From NCBI GenBank assembly GCA_002706335.1, contig PAKZ01000041.1, positions 1 to 64,000 of the forward strand: a DNA stretch of 64,000 nt, read 5' to 3'. This DNA comes from Ahrensia sp. (GTDB lineage Bacteria; Pseudomonadota; Alphaproteobacteria; Rhizobiales; Rhizobiaceae). A program made the translations under genes and the position numbers. Shown here one piece after another: positions 47,102 to 57,083 of this stretch. Within the stretch, counting starts at the first letter, position 1; each line of letters starts with the position of its first letter. Below the pieces are notes generated by a model. It saw only the letters and a program-made list of their open reading frames with translations, made no database searches and was not told the DNA's origin.

Positions 47102-48511
47102 TTACCCCGCCGCCAGTGCATCCAGAATACGCGCCCAAGAGCGCTGCCCCTTGTGGTAGCTCTTGAGCGCGTATTTCTCGTTGGGCGAATGGATGCGGTC
47201 GTCCGCGAGGCCGAAGCCGACGAGGACGGAGTCCATTCCGAGCATGGTCTGGAAATCGCCGACCACGGGGATCGAGCCGCCCATTCCGATCATCAGGGCC
47301 GGGTTGGGCCATTCGTCCGACAGGGCGTCCTTTGCTTTTTGCAGGACCGTGGAATCGTAGGGAAGCTGGATGCCGGGGGAGCCGCCATGTTCGTGGAAGG
47401 ACACGGTGCAGTCGGCGGGGATGCGGGAGCGGACGAATTCGCGGAAATTCTCGCGGATCGCAGCCGGATCCTGCTTGCCGACGAGGCGGAAAGAGACCTT
47501 CGCGGAGGCCTTGGCCGCGATGACGGTCTTGAACCCTTCACCCGTGTAGCCGCCAATAATGCCGTTCACCTCCGCCGTCGGGCGGGCCCAGGTGAGTTCG
47601 AGGACGGAGCGGCCCTTTTCGCCGGACGGGAGCGCGAGACCGATCTCGCCGAGGAACTTCTCGGCCGTCTGGCCGAGGTTTTCCCACTGTTCGAGGATTT
47701 CCTTCGGCGTTTCGTCGACGCCTTCGTAGAAATTCGGGATCGTCACCTTGCCGTCCGCGTCGTGCATGTCGGCGAGGATCTTCGAAAGGATGTGGATCGG
47801 GTTGGCCGCCGCGCCGCCGAAATAGCCGGAATGGAGATCGCGGTCGGCGGCCTGGATGGTGATCTCCTCGCCGACGAGGCCGCGAAGGCCGGTCGAGATC
47901 GCCGGAGTGTTGGCGTCCCACATGGAGGTGTCGCAAACCAGCGCGAAATCGGCCTTCAGTTCCTCCGAGTTGGCATCGAGGAAAGGCTTCAGCGACGGGG
48001 AGCCGGATTCCTCCTCGCCCTCGAAGAGGATCGTCACCTTGCAGGGCAGGCCGCCATGGATTTCCTTGTAGGCGCGGCAGGCCTCGACGAATGTCATCAA
48101 CTGGCCCTTGTCGTCGGCGGTGCCGCGGCCGGTGATGATCTTGGCGCCATCAGGGCCGGTCTTGATAGCCGGCTGGAAGGGTTCGGTGTCCCACAACTCG
48201 ATCGGATCGACCGGCTGGACGTCGTAATGGCCGTAAAAGAGCACGTGCGGCGCGTCAGCCGCGGCGCCTTCGTGATGCGCGACGACCATCGGGTGGCCGG
48301 GCGTGTCCCGCACGGAGGCGTCGAAGCCGATTCCTTTCAGCTGGGCGACGAGCCATTCGGCGGCCTTGCGGCAATCGGCGGCATAGCCGGGATCGGTGGA
48401 AATGGAGGGCATGCGGACAAGTTCGAAGACCCGCTTGAGGCTGTCGGTGAGGTTCTCGTCGATACGCTTGAGGACGGGATCGAGTGCCAGGCCGGCGGTC
48501 GCGCTGCTCAT
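47102..48511 (-). CDS. M20-family dipeptidase/metallopeptidase
   Basis: 469 residues of the M20 carboxypeptidase/dipeptidase group: metal ligands in VLFYGHYDVQPVDP, GRGTADDKGQLM and ILFEGEEESGSPSL, the dimerisation domain (RDLHSGYFGGAAANP), and IPVVGDFQTMLGMD with a C-terminal RIHSPNEKYAL His. A two-zinc peptidase cleaving dipeptides, in the cytosol. No signal peptide. Its leader region holds the structured RNA described next. Confidence 0.93.
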   Translation of the reverse strand: MSSATAGLALDPVLKRIDENLTDSLKRVFELVRMPSISTDPGYAADCRKAAEWLVAQLKGIGFDASVRDTPGHPMVVAHHEGAAADAPHVLFYGHYDVQPVDPIELWDTEPFQPAIKTGPDGAKIITGRGTADDKGQLMTFVEACRAYKEIHGGLPCKVTILFEGEEESGSPSLKPFLDANSEELKADFALVCDTSMWDANTPAISTGLRGLVGEEITIQAADRDLHSGYFGGAAANPIHILSKILADMHDADGKVTIPNFYEGVDETPKEILEQWENLGQTAEKFLGEIGLALPSGEKGRSVLELTWARPTAEVNGIIGGYTGEGFKTVIAAKASAKVSFRLVGKQDPAAIRENFREFVRSRIPADCTVSFHEHGGSPGIQLPYDSTVLQKAKDALSDEWPNPALMIGMGGSIPVVGDFQTMLGMDSVLVGFGLADDRIHSPNEKYALKSYHKGQRSWARILDALAAG

Positions 48512-48597
48512 GAAGTGTCTCCAGGAAGGGAATCGCTCTGTTTACCCGTTCCTGCGCGCAAGCCGCGGCGATGTAAAGACAGCCCATTCGCGGCGCA

Positions 48598-48726
48598 AAA
48601 ATAAAAACCGCCGTGTGGAGGTCACACACGGCGGCGATGCGAAAAGGTTCAAAAAGTGGCAGCCTGGAGAGGGGGATTAGGCTGCCACCTGTCCGGATCG
48701 GCGGGGGGCGGGCCTTAGCCGGACAT
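48598..48726 (-). ncRNA. Putative small RNA with three hairpins and anti-Shine-Dalgarno loops
   Basis: On the minus strand three hairpins follow one another: GTCCGG/CCGGAC (48719-48724 with 48691-48696); a perfect 9-bp stem GTGGCAGCC/GGCTGCCAC (48680-48688 with 48656-48664) followed by TTTTT; and a perfect 10-bp stem CCGCCGTGTG/CACACGGCGG (48625-48634 with 48608-48617) followed by TTTTTATTTTT. The second loop contains CCCCCTCTCC and the third ACCTCC, both complementary to ribosome binding sites. No gene precedes them on this strand, so the terminators imply a noncoding transcript or a leader attenuator of the dipeptidase gene. The plan recalls rhizobial alpha-r14-type sRNAs. No clear promoter was found. 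Confidence 0.6.
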
Positions 48727-49034
48727 CGGCGAAATGTACCGATTGCCTGAATAATTCATATGAGTGTGGCACAAAAACGGCAGTGACAGGGCCTGTGCAA
48801 AAGCCGGATACATTGGGTGATCGATTAACCGAACGGGTGCATAAGTCCCTCAGGACCGGGATTTGTGCATTATAAAGGCGCGGTCCCGCCGCATTTGCGG
48901 CGTTACAGCATGCAAGAACAAGTGAGCGCCTGGCCCACGTTTTTTCTTGAGAAACAGGAGCCGTCGACGCTTCAAGGGTTCACAGGATTCGGACGGGCAC
49001 GCGCCCAGCGGGGATCAATTCGGGGACATTCGAC

Positions 49035-52000
49035 ATGTGCGGTATCGCGGGATTCGTAACCAACAGCTTTGAGAGCAATGCCGCCAGCACCGGCTGGCTC
49101 GAGCAGCTCAGCGACGCCGTAAGCGCCGCGCCGGCCGGCCTTGAGGCGACCGCGACGCTGCAGTCCGCGGTGACGACGCTGCAGGATCGCTTCTCCGAGC
49201 TGATGTCCTTCGCGACATCGGAAAAGATCGCCTTCGACGCCGGTTTCCGCGCCTGCGTGACGGCGCTGGCCGACGCCTTCAAAGCGCAGACCTTGGCGTT
49301 GACCGACCTTTCAAAGAAGGGCCGCACAGATCTCGATCCGCTGATCGAGAGCCTGCGCGACTATGAATGGCAATTGCGCGAGGAACTGGTTGCCCAGACC
49401 GGCGAGGCGATCGCGCTGATCCCGGCCGATGGCGATGCGCATGCGGGGCATGCCGCCAAGGTGGCGCTGGCGACAGAACATGTGCTGCGCTCGATCGACC
49501 GGCTGGAAGTGCGCGGACGCGACAGCGCCGGCATCGCGGTTCAGATCCAGGTGCCGGGCGACGTCCTCGATGCGTTGGACGGCGATGCCGCGACTGCGCT
49601 CGCGGAACGGCGCGCCTCTATGCATGCCGGCCATCTGTCGGTCTATGTGCACGAGAATGGCGGCGGCACTGCAACGCTGACCTTCGTCTACAAGACGGCG
49701 AACCTGGTCGGGAAACTCGGCGACAATGGCGCGGCGTTGCGCGCGGCGATCCGCGAGGACCGCCTGTTGTGGACGCTGGCAAAAGATGCGATGCGCGCCA
49801 GCGTGCTGTCGCATACGCGCTGGGCGTCTCATGGCGTCATCTCCGTCGCCAATTGCCATCCGCACAATCCTTCCCTGTCGCAGGACGAGAACGGGCTGGC
49901 CGGCGTATCGCTCGGCTCGATGTATGCGCTCAATGGCGACGTGGACAACCATGTCGAACTCGTCGCCGAGCTTGTAACCAACCGGCAGATGGCAATCGAC
50001 CCGGCGATCACGACCGACGCCAAGATCATCCCGATCGCCCATCGTTCGGCAGGCGCGGAAGCCGGCGACCTGCTCGACCGCTACCGCACGGCGATCCGCC
50101 GTCTCGACGGCTCCATTGCGGTCGGCTGCATCGACCCGTCGCGGCCGGGCGAAGCCTTCCTGGCGCAGAAGGGGTCCGGACAGGGCCTGCATGCGGCGCG
50201 GCTGGCCGACGGATGGATGTTCGCCTCGGAAGTCTACGGCCTCTGCAACGTGGCGCGCTCCTCCTACAATCTCGCCCGCTCGGTGGCGGGCGGTTCGGTG
50301 ATCCTGCTCGCCGGCGACCGCGACGAACCGGAAATGCGCGGCGTGTCCGACGGCGCTCCGGCGGCGATCAAGCCGGACCCGATCCAGATCTTCGCGCGCG
50401 ACATCTATCGCGGCCAGTTCAATTTCTATCTAGAAAAGGAAATCCACGACGGACCGGAAAGCGTCGCCAAGACGTTGCGCGGCCGTTATCGCCGCGATGG
50501 CGGGCTGATCGCCTTCGACGACCTGCCGACCGATATCTGGGCCTCGATGCGCAAGGCCGTGGCGCGCGGCGTCGCCCGCATCTATGTGATCGGCCAGGGC
50601 ACGGCCGGCGTCGCGGCCGTCGGCATCGCGGACCTGATCGAAAAGGCGCTCGGCCACGACACAGCGCTCGATATCCCGGTGATCGCACTGCGGTCCTCGG
50701 AAATGTCCGCCGAGATCGAGACCTACGATTTCCGCAATTCGCTGGTGATCGCCGTGTCGCAGTCGGGCACAACGACGGACACGAACCGCGCCGTCGATCT
50801 CGCCCGCGAGCGCGGCGCGCTCATTCACTCCATCGTCAATCGGCGCAATTCCGACCTGGTGCGCAAGGCGGATTCGGTGCTGTTCACCTCCGACGGGCGC
50901 GACGTGGAGATGTCTGTCGCCTCGACCAAGGCGTTCTATTCCCAGCTGACCGCCGGCAAGCTGACGGCGCTGTTCCTTGCCGATGCGCTGAACGCGATGA
51001 CCGATGTGGAGATCGCCTATGAAATGGGCGAGCTGGAACGGCTGCCAGAGCTGATCGCACAGGTGCTCGAGAAGGAGGACCTCATCGCCGAATGCGCCCG
51101 GTCCTTCGCGCCGCAGGCCCGGTACTGGGCGGTGACCGGTTCCGGCGTGAACCATATCGCGGCGCTGGAAATCCGCATCAAGTTGTCGGAGCTTTGCTAC
51201 AAGTCGATCCCCGTCGACTACACGGAAGACAAGAAGCATATCGACCTTTCGACCGAGCCGCTGACGCTGGTCGTCGCCAACGACCTGCCGGGCGATCTGG
51301 TCGGCGACGTGGTCAAGGAAGTGGCGATATTCAAGGCACACAACGGCCGGCCGATCGTCTTTGCCACGGAAGGGGCTGACGCGCAGGCGTTCGAGGAATA
51401 TGCGGAGCGGGTGATCCCGCTGCCGAAGGTAGGCGCCGATCTCGCTTTCGTGCTGGCGACGGTGGCGGGCCACATGTTCGGCTTTCACGCGGCGCGCGCA
51501 ATCGACCGGGCGGCGCAGCTCTTAAAGGTGGTGCTTGCCGATCTCGGCCATGTTGCGATGGACGATCCGCAGGCAGACCGCGCGGCGCTGCTGGAAAAGC
51601 TCGACGCCTTCATCGACGAGGGTGCGGCGGGCGCGTTCAATTCGGGCCTCGGCGCGAGCGATCTCGCCATGCTGGCGCAGCTCGGCCGCAATCTCGGGCG
51701 GGCTGCGGACGACGCAACGGCGCGCAAGGTCGCGGCCGAGGCACTCGGCGCGGTGCGCCACACATTCGAGGAAACCTCGCGGCCGATCGATACGATCCGC
51801 CATCAGGCCAAGACCGTCACGGTCGGCACCAGCCGCCCGGAGGACGCTCTGTCGGCCCCGATTCGCGAGGCGCTGGCCACGCTCGGCGTGTCGGAATCGC
51901 GGCTGACCTTCGACAACCGCAAGGTTCTGGCGACCGTCTCGCGGCTGATCGACGAGATCGAATGGACCGCGCTCCTGAATATCGACCAGACGAGAGAAGG

Positions 52001-52418
52001 CACGCGGGTTCGGCTTGCCGGCACCGCGCCATCTGCGGCGCTGGAAACTTATGGAAAGCCGTCGAGCCCGCTCGGCGTCATCGGTTCGGCGCTGGACGAT
52101 CACGGCGTGCATGCCGGCTTCCTCGGAGACGCGGCGGTTCTGGCCGTGCCGGTCAATAACGCGTCCTATTCGGAAGTGGATTCGCTGGTCTGTTTCGCGG
52201 TGAAGCTGCAGGCGCATGCCTCGCGCGAACAGAAGACGGCGGCGATGAGTGCGCTCGGCACCTACAAGCCGGTGCTGCGCGAATGGGAACAGTCATTCGG
52301 CGAGGATGCGGCAAGCGCGCTGACCCGGCAGATCGCACGCGAGAAGCCGGAGAATATCGTCTTCCGTCCGAAAGTGCTCGACCCGTCGCTCAGCCAGGAC
52401 GAGCGCCAGAGCGCCTGA
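49035..52418 (+). CDS. Oversized GlmS-like protein (glutamine amidotransferase plus two SIS domains)
   Basis: 1127 residues against about 608 for GlmS. It starts MCGIAGF, so the catalytic Cys becomes N-terminal after Met removal. An unusual helical insert (about residues 10-150) interrupts the amidotransferase, which resumes with DRLEVRGRDSAGIAVQ, SHTRWASHG near 259 and NGDVDNH. Two SIS domains follow: SQSGTTTDTNRAV near 574 and DYTEDKKHIDLS near 727. A further 300 residues at the end (from about 825) match nothing I know. It may transfer glutamine nitrogen to a sugar phosphate; whether it replaces GlmS is unknown. No other glmS is in the window. Confidence 0.85.
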   Translation: MCGIAGFVTNSFESNAASTGWLEQLSDAVSAAPAGLEATATLQSAVTTLQDRFSELMSFATSEKIAFDAGFRACVTALADAFKAQTLALTDLSKKGRTDLDPLIESLRDYEWQLREELVAQTGEAIALIPADGDAHAGHAAKVALATEHVLRSIDRLEVRGRDSAGIAVQIQVPGDVLDALDGDAATALAERRASMHAGHLSVYVHENGGGTATLTFVYKTANLVGKLGDNGAALRAAIREDRLLWTLAKDAMRASVLSHTRWASHGVISVANCHPHNPSLSQDENGLAGVSLGSMYALNGDVDNHVELVAELVTNRQMAIDPAITTDAKIIPIAHRSAGAEAGDLLDRYRTAIRRLDGSIAVGCIDPSRPGEAFLAQKGSGQGLHAARLADGWMFASEVYGLCNVARSSYNLARSVAGGSVILLAGDRDEPEMRGVSDGAPAAIKPDPIQIFARDIYRGQFNFYLEKEIHDGPESVAKTLRGRYRRDGGLIAFDDLPTDIWASMRKAVARGVARIYVIGQGTAGVAAVGIADLIEKALGHDTALDIPVIALRSSEMSAEIETYDFRNSLVIAVSQSGTTTDTNRAVDLARERGALIHSIVNRRNSDLVRKADSVLFTSDGRDVEMSVASTKAFYSQLTAGKLTALFLADALNAMTDVEIAYEMGELERLPELIAQVLEKEDLIAECARSFAPQARYWAVTGSGVNHIAALEIRIKLSELCYKSIPVDYTEDKKHIDLSTEPLTLVVANDLPGDLVGDVVKEVAIFKAHNGRPIVFATEGADAQAFEEYAERVIPLPKVGADLAFVLATVAGHMFGFHAARAIDRAAQLLKVVLADLGHVAMDDPQADRAALLEKLDAFIDEGAAGAFNSGLGASDLAMLAQLGRNLGRAADDATARKVAAEALGAVRHTFEETSRPIDTIRHQAKTVTVGTSRPEDALSAPIREALATLGVSESRLTFDNRKVLATVSRLIDEIEWTALLNIDQTREGTRVRLAGTAPSAALETYGKPSSPLGVIGSALDDHGVHAGFLGDAAVLAVPVNNASYSEVDSLVCFAVKLQAHASREQKTAAMSALGTYKPVLREWEQSFGEDAASALTRQIAREKPENIVFRPKVLDPSLSQDERQSA

Positions 52419-52421
52419 CGC

Positions 52422-53375
52422 TCACTCGAAGACGATACGCGGGAAATAAAACGACACGACCCAGTTGGGGGCGTCGACGACCTCGCTGATGCGCAGGTCG
52501 CCGCAGACCGAACAGAGCAGATAGGCGTCCTCGGGGGCGAGATCCCGCCAGCGGCTCAGATGATCGACCATGCCGGAGACGGCGTCGCGCGCGGCCGTCA
52601 TCAGGTCGGGGCCGATGCCGGTGGTGGCCTCGTAGCCCTTCGCGTCGAGATGGCGCGTGACCGGGCCCGGCGTTGAGAAACGCGGGAACGCCGGCGCTCC
52701 GCCCTTCACCAGATCGAGCGTGACCGTGATGTCCATGGCGCTCTCGATCGCCGTGCCGCAGACTTCCCCGTCTCCCTGCGCGGCATGAGTGTCGCCGACC
52801 GAGAAGAGCGCACCGGCAACCTCGACTGGCAGATAGAGCTCCGTGCCCGCCGCCATGTCGCGGATATCCATGTTGCCGCCGGTTCGGCGCGGCGGGATGA
52901 TGTCGTGCGCCCCCGGCTCGGCGAGCGCGACGCCAATCGTGCCCGCGAAGGGTTTCAGCGGCACCCTGGCATGGGTGCTGAACACCCCCGGCGTTCTCGC
53001 CGTCCGGTCATAGTCCCACAGATGCAGGCGCGGCGCAGTGAACTGGTCAGCGAGCAGGCCGAAGTCCGGGATGATGGCACTCCAGCCGAAGCCGGAGGGC
53101 GCGAAATCGCGGATCGTCACCTTCAGCGCGTCGCCCGGCTCCGCTCCATCTACGAAAACAGGACCGGTAACGGGATTGACCCTCGCGGGATCCATGGTTG
53201 CGATATCGGCGGCGGTGCTTTCGGGGTTGTAGTGGCCGCCGGCGGCATCCAGACATTGCAGCGTCAGCGTCTCGCCCGGCGCGACGGTCGTCACGGGCGC
53301 AATCGCATTGTCCCAGCCGCAATGATGATGGGCGGAATGAATGGTGCGCCAAGGGGTGTCGGCATGGCCACTCAT
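52422..53375 (-). CDS. Acetamidase/formamidase family protein
   Basis: 317 residues of the FmdA/AmdA family: GHYNPES, VNPVTGPVFVDGAEPGDAL, IIPPRRTGGNMDIRD, VGDTHAAQGDGEVCGTAIE and YLLCSVCGDLRISEVVD are the conserved blocks. The enzymes release ammonia from small amides. The start overlaps the stop of the GntR gene by 4 bases, so it is the end of the ABC/GntR operon or cotranscribed with the regulator. Confidence 0.93.
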   Translation of the reverse strand: MSGHADTPWRTIHSAHHHCGWDNAIAPVTTVAPGETLTLQCLDAAGGHYNPESTAADIATMDPARVNPVTGPVFVDGAEPGDALKVTIRDFAPSGFGWSAIIPDFGLLADQFTAPRLHLWDYDRTARTPGVFSTHARVPLKPFAGTIGVALAEPGAHDIIPPRRTGGNMDIRDMAAGTELYLPVEVAGALFSVGDTHAAQGDGEVCGTAIESAMDITVTLDLVKGGAPAFPRFSTPGPVTRHLDAKGYEATTGIGPDLMTAARDAVSGMVDHLSRWRDLAPEDAYLLCSVCGDLRISEVVDAPNWVVSFYFPRIVFE

Positions 53376-54157
53376 CGCGACGCGCCCGGCCGTTCCCGCA
53401 GGGCGGCGCGTTCCAGCATGTACTTCTCAGCCTCGATCATATGGTCATGCATGATGGCGCGGGCCTGTTCCACGTTGCCGGCCTTGATCGAGCGGAGCAG
53501 CCGCACCTGATAATGCAGGCCGGTTTCGCGCAGTTCCGGATTGGACTCGCGGTAGATCTCACGGCAGACGGTCATGTCGCGCAGGAGGCTCAGCAGAAAG
53601 ACCACGATGAAGCCCAGCAGCCGGTTGGGCGTGGCGCGGGCGAGTTCGGCATGGAAATCGAGCTCGGCGAGACGCTGGCGATACTCTTCCTCGGCGGTCT
53701 TCGGCTCGGCCTCGTACAGCCTGATCGTCGATTGCAGTGCCTCGAAAGCCTCGTTCGTCAGCATCTCGCGGGCGGCGGACGCGGCAAGCTCGGGCTCGAT
53801 CAGCTTGCGGATGGAATAGATGTCGGCAATGGAGGGCGGCTCGAACAGAAACAGGTTGTCGAGCATGCGCAAGGCGTTGTCCGGCGCGATGGCGTTGACG
53901 AAAATGCCGCCGCCCGGACCGGTCTTGGAGGCGATCAGCCCCTGGAACTCAAGCAGTTTCAGAGCTTCGCGCAGAGTTCCTCGCGAAACCTTCAGCGTCT
54001 CGGAATCGAGCCATTCGGAGGGCACGCGATCGCCCGGCACGAGTCCCGTTTCCATGATGCGGTCGCGGATCGTGTCGGCGGCGATGTCCGGCCGCTTGCG
54101 CCGCCGCGGCAGCGACGGCACGGTCAGTGCGGCGGCTCTTTCGGCGTTCTCCCCCAT
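53372..54157 (-). CDS. GntR-family regulator (FadR/FCD subfamily)
   Basis: 261 residues: an N-terminal winged helix (IMETGLVPGDRVPSEWLDSE, LKVSRGTLREALKLLEFQGL) and an all-helical FCD effector domain (IADIYSIRKLIEPELAASAA, YRQRLAELDFHAELARATPN, and H-rich metal-site segments near HYQVRLLRSIKAG and RAIMHDHMIEAEKYM). FCD regulators bind small carboxylates and repress transport and catabolic genes. Overlap with the acetamidase gene and its position next to the transporter point to control of this cluster. Confidence 0.92.
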   Translation of the reverse strand: MGENAERAAALTVPSLPRRRKRPDIAADTIRDRIMETGLVPGDRVPSEWLDSETLKVSRGTLREALKLLEFQGLIASKTGPGGGIFVNAIAPDNALRMLDNLFLFEPPSIADIYSIRKLIEPELAASAAREMLTNEAFEALQSTIRLYEAEPKTAEEEYRQRLAELDFHAELARATPNRLLGFIVVFLLSLLRDMTVCREIYRESNPELRETGLHYQVRLLRSIKAGNVEQARAIMHDHMIEAEKYMLERAALRERPGASR

Positions 54158-54163
54158 CCTTGG

Positions 54164-55147
54164 TCAGCGCCCTTCATGCGGGTGGAAACAAGCGGCCCGG
54201 TGCCCCTCCTCGGCACCGATGTCCTCCAGAGGCGGCATCTGCGCATTACACTGGTCCGTATGGCGCGGGCAACGGGCATAAAAGGCGCAACCGGGCGGCG
54301 GATTGTAGGGGTCTGGCAGTTCCGTGTTGGCGTCCTCGGCGATCAGCGAGCGGCGGCCCGGCGCGGGCGCCGATTTCAACAGCAGATGCGTGTAGGGATG
54401 GCGCGGCTCCCGGAACACCGTGCGGCCCTCGCCGACCTCGACGACGCGGCCGAAATACATCACCGCGACGCGGTCGCTGACGCTTTCGACGACCGACAGA
54501 TCGTGGCTGATGAAGACATAGGTCAGGCCGAAGCGGGCCTTCAGGTCGTCGAGGATGTTGAGCACCTGCGCCTGCACCGAGACATCGAGCGCGGAGACCG
54601 GCTCGTCGAGGACGATGAGCTTGGGATCGGCAGCGAGCGCGCGGGCGATGCCTATGCGCTGCGCCTGACCGCCGGAAAATTCGTGCGGGTAGCGCTCAAG
54701 GAATTCGGGCGCGAGATTGACCGCGTCCATCAGTTCGATCAGCCGCCGCTCGCGGTCCGCCTTCCCGAGCTTCAGGAGATGGATCAGCGGCGCTTCAAGG
54801 ATGGTGCGGATCGTCTTTCTCGGATTGAGCGAGGCGACGGGATCCTGAAACACATACTGGACTTCGCGCGACAGGCGGCGCAGGTCGTGGCCGGCCTCGG
54901 CGACGAGATCGCGCCCGTCGAAGACGATACGGCCGCCGGTCGGCGCATCGAGGCCGACGATCATGCGCGCCAGCGTGGACTTGCCGCAGCCGGATTCGCC
55001 GACGACGCCGAGCGTCTCGCCCTTGTGCACTTCCAGTGTGACGTCCTGAACGGCATGGACCGCAGGCTTCGGCTGACCGAACAGGGTGCGGCCGCCGCCG
55101 AAGACGCGCTCCGCCTTTTCTATGGAGAGGAGCGGCGCGTCAGACAT
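54164..55147 (-). CDS. Peptide ABC transporter ATPase (DppF/OppF type)
   Basis: 327 residues with Walker [20 protein letters not shown], signature [17 protein letters not shown], Walker [15 protein letters not shown] and the oligopeptide-type C-terminus with cysteines ([14 protein letters not shown]) that may bind an iron-sulfur cluster. It energises the importer together with the ATPase half of the next gene, which it overlaps by 8 bases. Confidence 0.95.
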   Translation of the reverse strand: MSDAPLLSIEKAERVFGGGRTLFGQPKPAVHAVQDVTLEVHKGETLGVVGESGCGKSTLARMIVGLDAPTGGRIVFDGRDLVAEAGHDLRRLSREVQYVFQDPVASLNPRKTIRTILEAPLIHLLKLGKADRERRLIELMDAVNLAPEFLERYPHEFSGGQAQRIGIARALAADPKLIVLDEPVSALDVSVQAQVLNILDDLKARFGLTYVFISHDLSVVESVSDRVAVMYFGRVVEVGEGRTVFREPRHPYTHLLLKSAPAPGRRSLIAEDANTELPDPYNPPPGCAFYARCPRHTDQCNAQMPPLEDIGAEEGHRAACFHPHEGR

Positions 55148-57083
55148 CGGTCGTCTCCCCGGTCAGCGGATGGATGCAGCGCACCGTGCGGCCCTCGCCG
55201 AATTCCGTCAGCGGGATGGGCGCGGCGCGGCAGTCTTCCTGCGCGCGCGGGCAGCGGGCGGCGAAGGCGCAGCCGACCGGCAGGTTGTTGACCACCGGCG
55301 GACGGCCTTCGATTGCGTCGAGGCGGCGATCCGGCTGACCCAGAACCGGCACGCAGTCGATCAGCTTCGCCGTATAGGGATGCGCCGGCGCGGAGAGGAT
55401 TTCCTCGGTCGTGCCTGTCTCTACGAACTGGCCGGCATACATGACGGCGACGCGGTCGCAGATCGCAGAGACGACGCCGAAGTCATGGGTGATGAACAGG
55501 ATGCCGGCGTCATGCTCCTTGCGCAGCGTATTCATCAGCGACAGGACCTGCGCCTGCACCGTTACGTCGAGGGCGGTCGTCGGCTCGTCGGCGATGATGA
55601 TCTGGGCGTCATGGGCAAGCGCCATGGCGATGCAGACGCGCTGACGCATTCCGCCGGAGAGTTCGTGCGGATAGGATTTCAGCCGCTCGGCGGGATTGGG
55701 GATGCGGACCATTGTCAGAAGGTCGATCGCCTTCTCGCGCGCCTGCGTCTTCGACACGGGATCGTGCGCCTGGATCGCCTCGACCAGCTGGTCGCCGACC
55801 GTGAAGAGCGGATGCAGCGTGGACAGCGGATCCTGGAAGACATGGCTGACGGCGGAACCGCGCAGCTGGCGGATGCGCTCGTCGGAGGCGGCGAACAGAT
55901 CCTCGCCTTTCAGCAGTGCGACGCCGCCGGTAATGCTTCCGGGCGGTGTCGGTACGAGCCCCATGATCGACATGGCCGAGACCGATTTGCCGGAGCCGGA
56001 TTCGCCGACAATGCCGAGACATTCGCCGCGCCTGACCGCCATGTCGACGCCGCCCACGGCCTTGTAGACCTGACCGCCGAAGCGGAATTCCGTCTTCAGG
56101 CCGCGCACGTCGAGAATGGCACCCGCGACGGGCGTCATGTCCTGCGGGGCATTCTCCCGCGTGACGGCAGTTCGGGCGACCGGCCGCGTCAGCGCACCGG
56201 ATTTCAGCCGCGGATCGAGCACGTCGCGCACGCCGTCGCCGAGCAGGTTGATGCTCATGACGAGGGCGAAGATCATCAGGCCGGGAATGATCGAGACATG
56301 CGGCGCGGTGAAGAGGATCTTGCGGCCGTCGCCGAGCATCGAGCCGAGGTCGGCCTGGGGCGGCTGCGCGCCGAGACCGAGGAAGGAGAGACCCGCCGTC
56401 TCCAGAATCATCCAGCCGATGGTGGTCGACATCGTGATGATGATTACCGGCAGGACGTTGGGCAGCACCTCGATGAAGAGAATCTGGGCGTTTGACTTGC
56501 CGGAAAGCCGCGCCGCATCGACGAATTCACGCCGCGACAAGCCGAGCGCGATGCCGCGAATATTGCGAGCAAAGAAGGGAATGTTGACGACGGCGATGGC
56601 GTAGAGCGCGTTGAGGAGGCCCGGACCGAGCACGGCGACGATAGCGAGCGCGAGAAGGATGTAGGGAAAGGCCATGACCATGTCGATGCCGCGCATCAGG
56701 AGCGTATCGACGCGACCACCCGCATAGCCGGCGACGAGGCCAATCAGCGAGCCGAAAAAGGCGGCGATCAGGGTCGCGGATATGCCGACGAGCAGGCTGA
56801 CGCGCGTGCCCCAGATCAGCCGCGAGAGGATGTCGCGGCCGAGCGCATCGGTGCCGAGCAGATGGCCTTCGGTGAGCGGGCGAAACAGCCGGTTGGCCGG
56901 AGCGGTCACGTCGGGATCGGGAAGCGGCAACAACGGCGCCGCGAGCGCGATCAGGACGATCAGACCGAAGACGACGAGACCGGCCGTCGCCAGCGTGTTG
57001 TTCAACAGCAAGGCGAGCGTGTTCGGCCGTCCAGAGGAGGCGCGTTTCACCGGCTTGATGGCAGTGGACGTGGCTTCGGCCAT
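55140..57083 (-). CDS. Fused peptide ABC permease-ATPase (DppC-DppD)
   Basis: 647 residues joining two usually separate subunits. Residues 1-290 are a DppC-type permease ([47 protein letters not shown]-like [19 protein letters not shown]). From about 310 comes an ATPase with Walker [20 protein letters not shown], signature [15 protein letters not shown], Walker [13 protein letters not shown] and [14 protein letters not shown]. Such fusions are seen in rhizobial Dpp/Opp systems. Overlaps both neighbours. Confidence 0.94.
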   Translation of the reverse strand: MAEATSTAIKPVKRASSGRPNTLALLLNNTLATAGLVVFGLIVLIALAAPLLPLPDPDVTAPANRLFRPLTEGHLLGTDALGRDILSRLIWGTRVSLLVGISATLIAAFFGSLIGLVAGYAGGRVDTLLMRGIDMVMAFPYILLALAIVAVLGPGLLNALYAIAVVNIPFFARNIRGIALGLSRREFVDAARLSGKSNAQILFIEVLPNVLPVIIITMSTTIGWMILETAGLSFLGLGAQPPQADLGSMLGDGRKILFTAPHVSIIPGLMIFALVMSINLLGDGVRDVLDPRLKSGALTRPVARTAVTRENAPQDMTPVAGAILDVRGLKTEFRFGGQVYKAVGGVDMAVRRGECLGIVGESGSGKSVSAMSIMGLVPTPPGSITGGVALLKGEDLFAASDERIRQLRGSAVSHVFQDPLSTLHPLFTVGDQLVEAIQAHDPVSKTQAREKAIDLLTMVRIPNPAERLKSYPHELSGGMRQRVCIAMALAHDAQIIIADEPTTALDVTVQAQVLSLMNTLRKEHDAGILFITHDFGVVSAICDRVAVMYAGQFVETGTTEEILSAPAHPYTAKLIDCVPVLGQPDRRLDAIEGRPPVVNNLPVGCAFAARCPRAQEDCRAAPIPLTEFGEGRTVRCIHPLTGETTDV

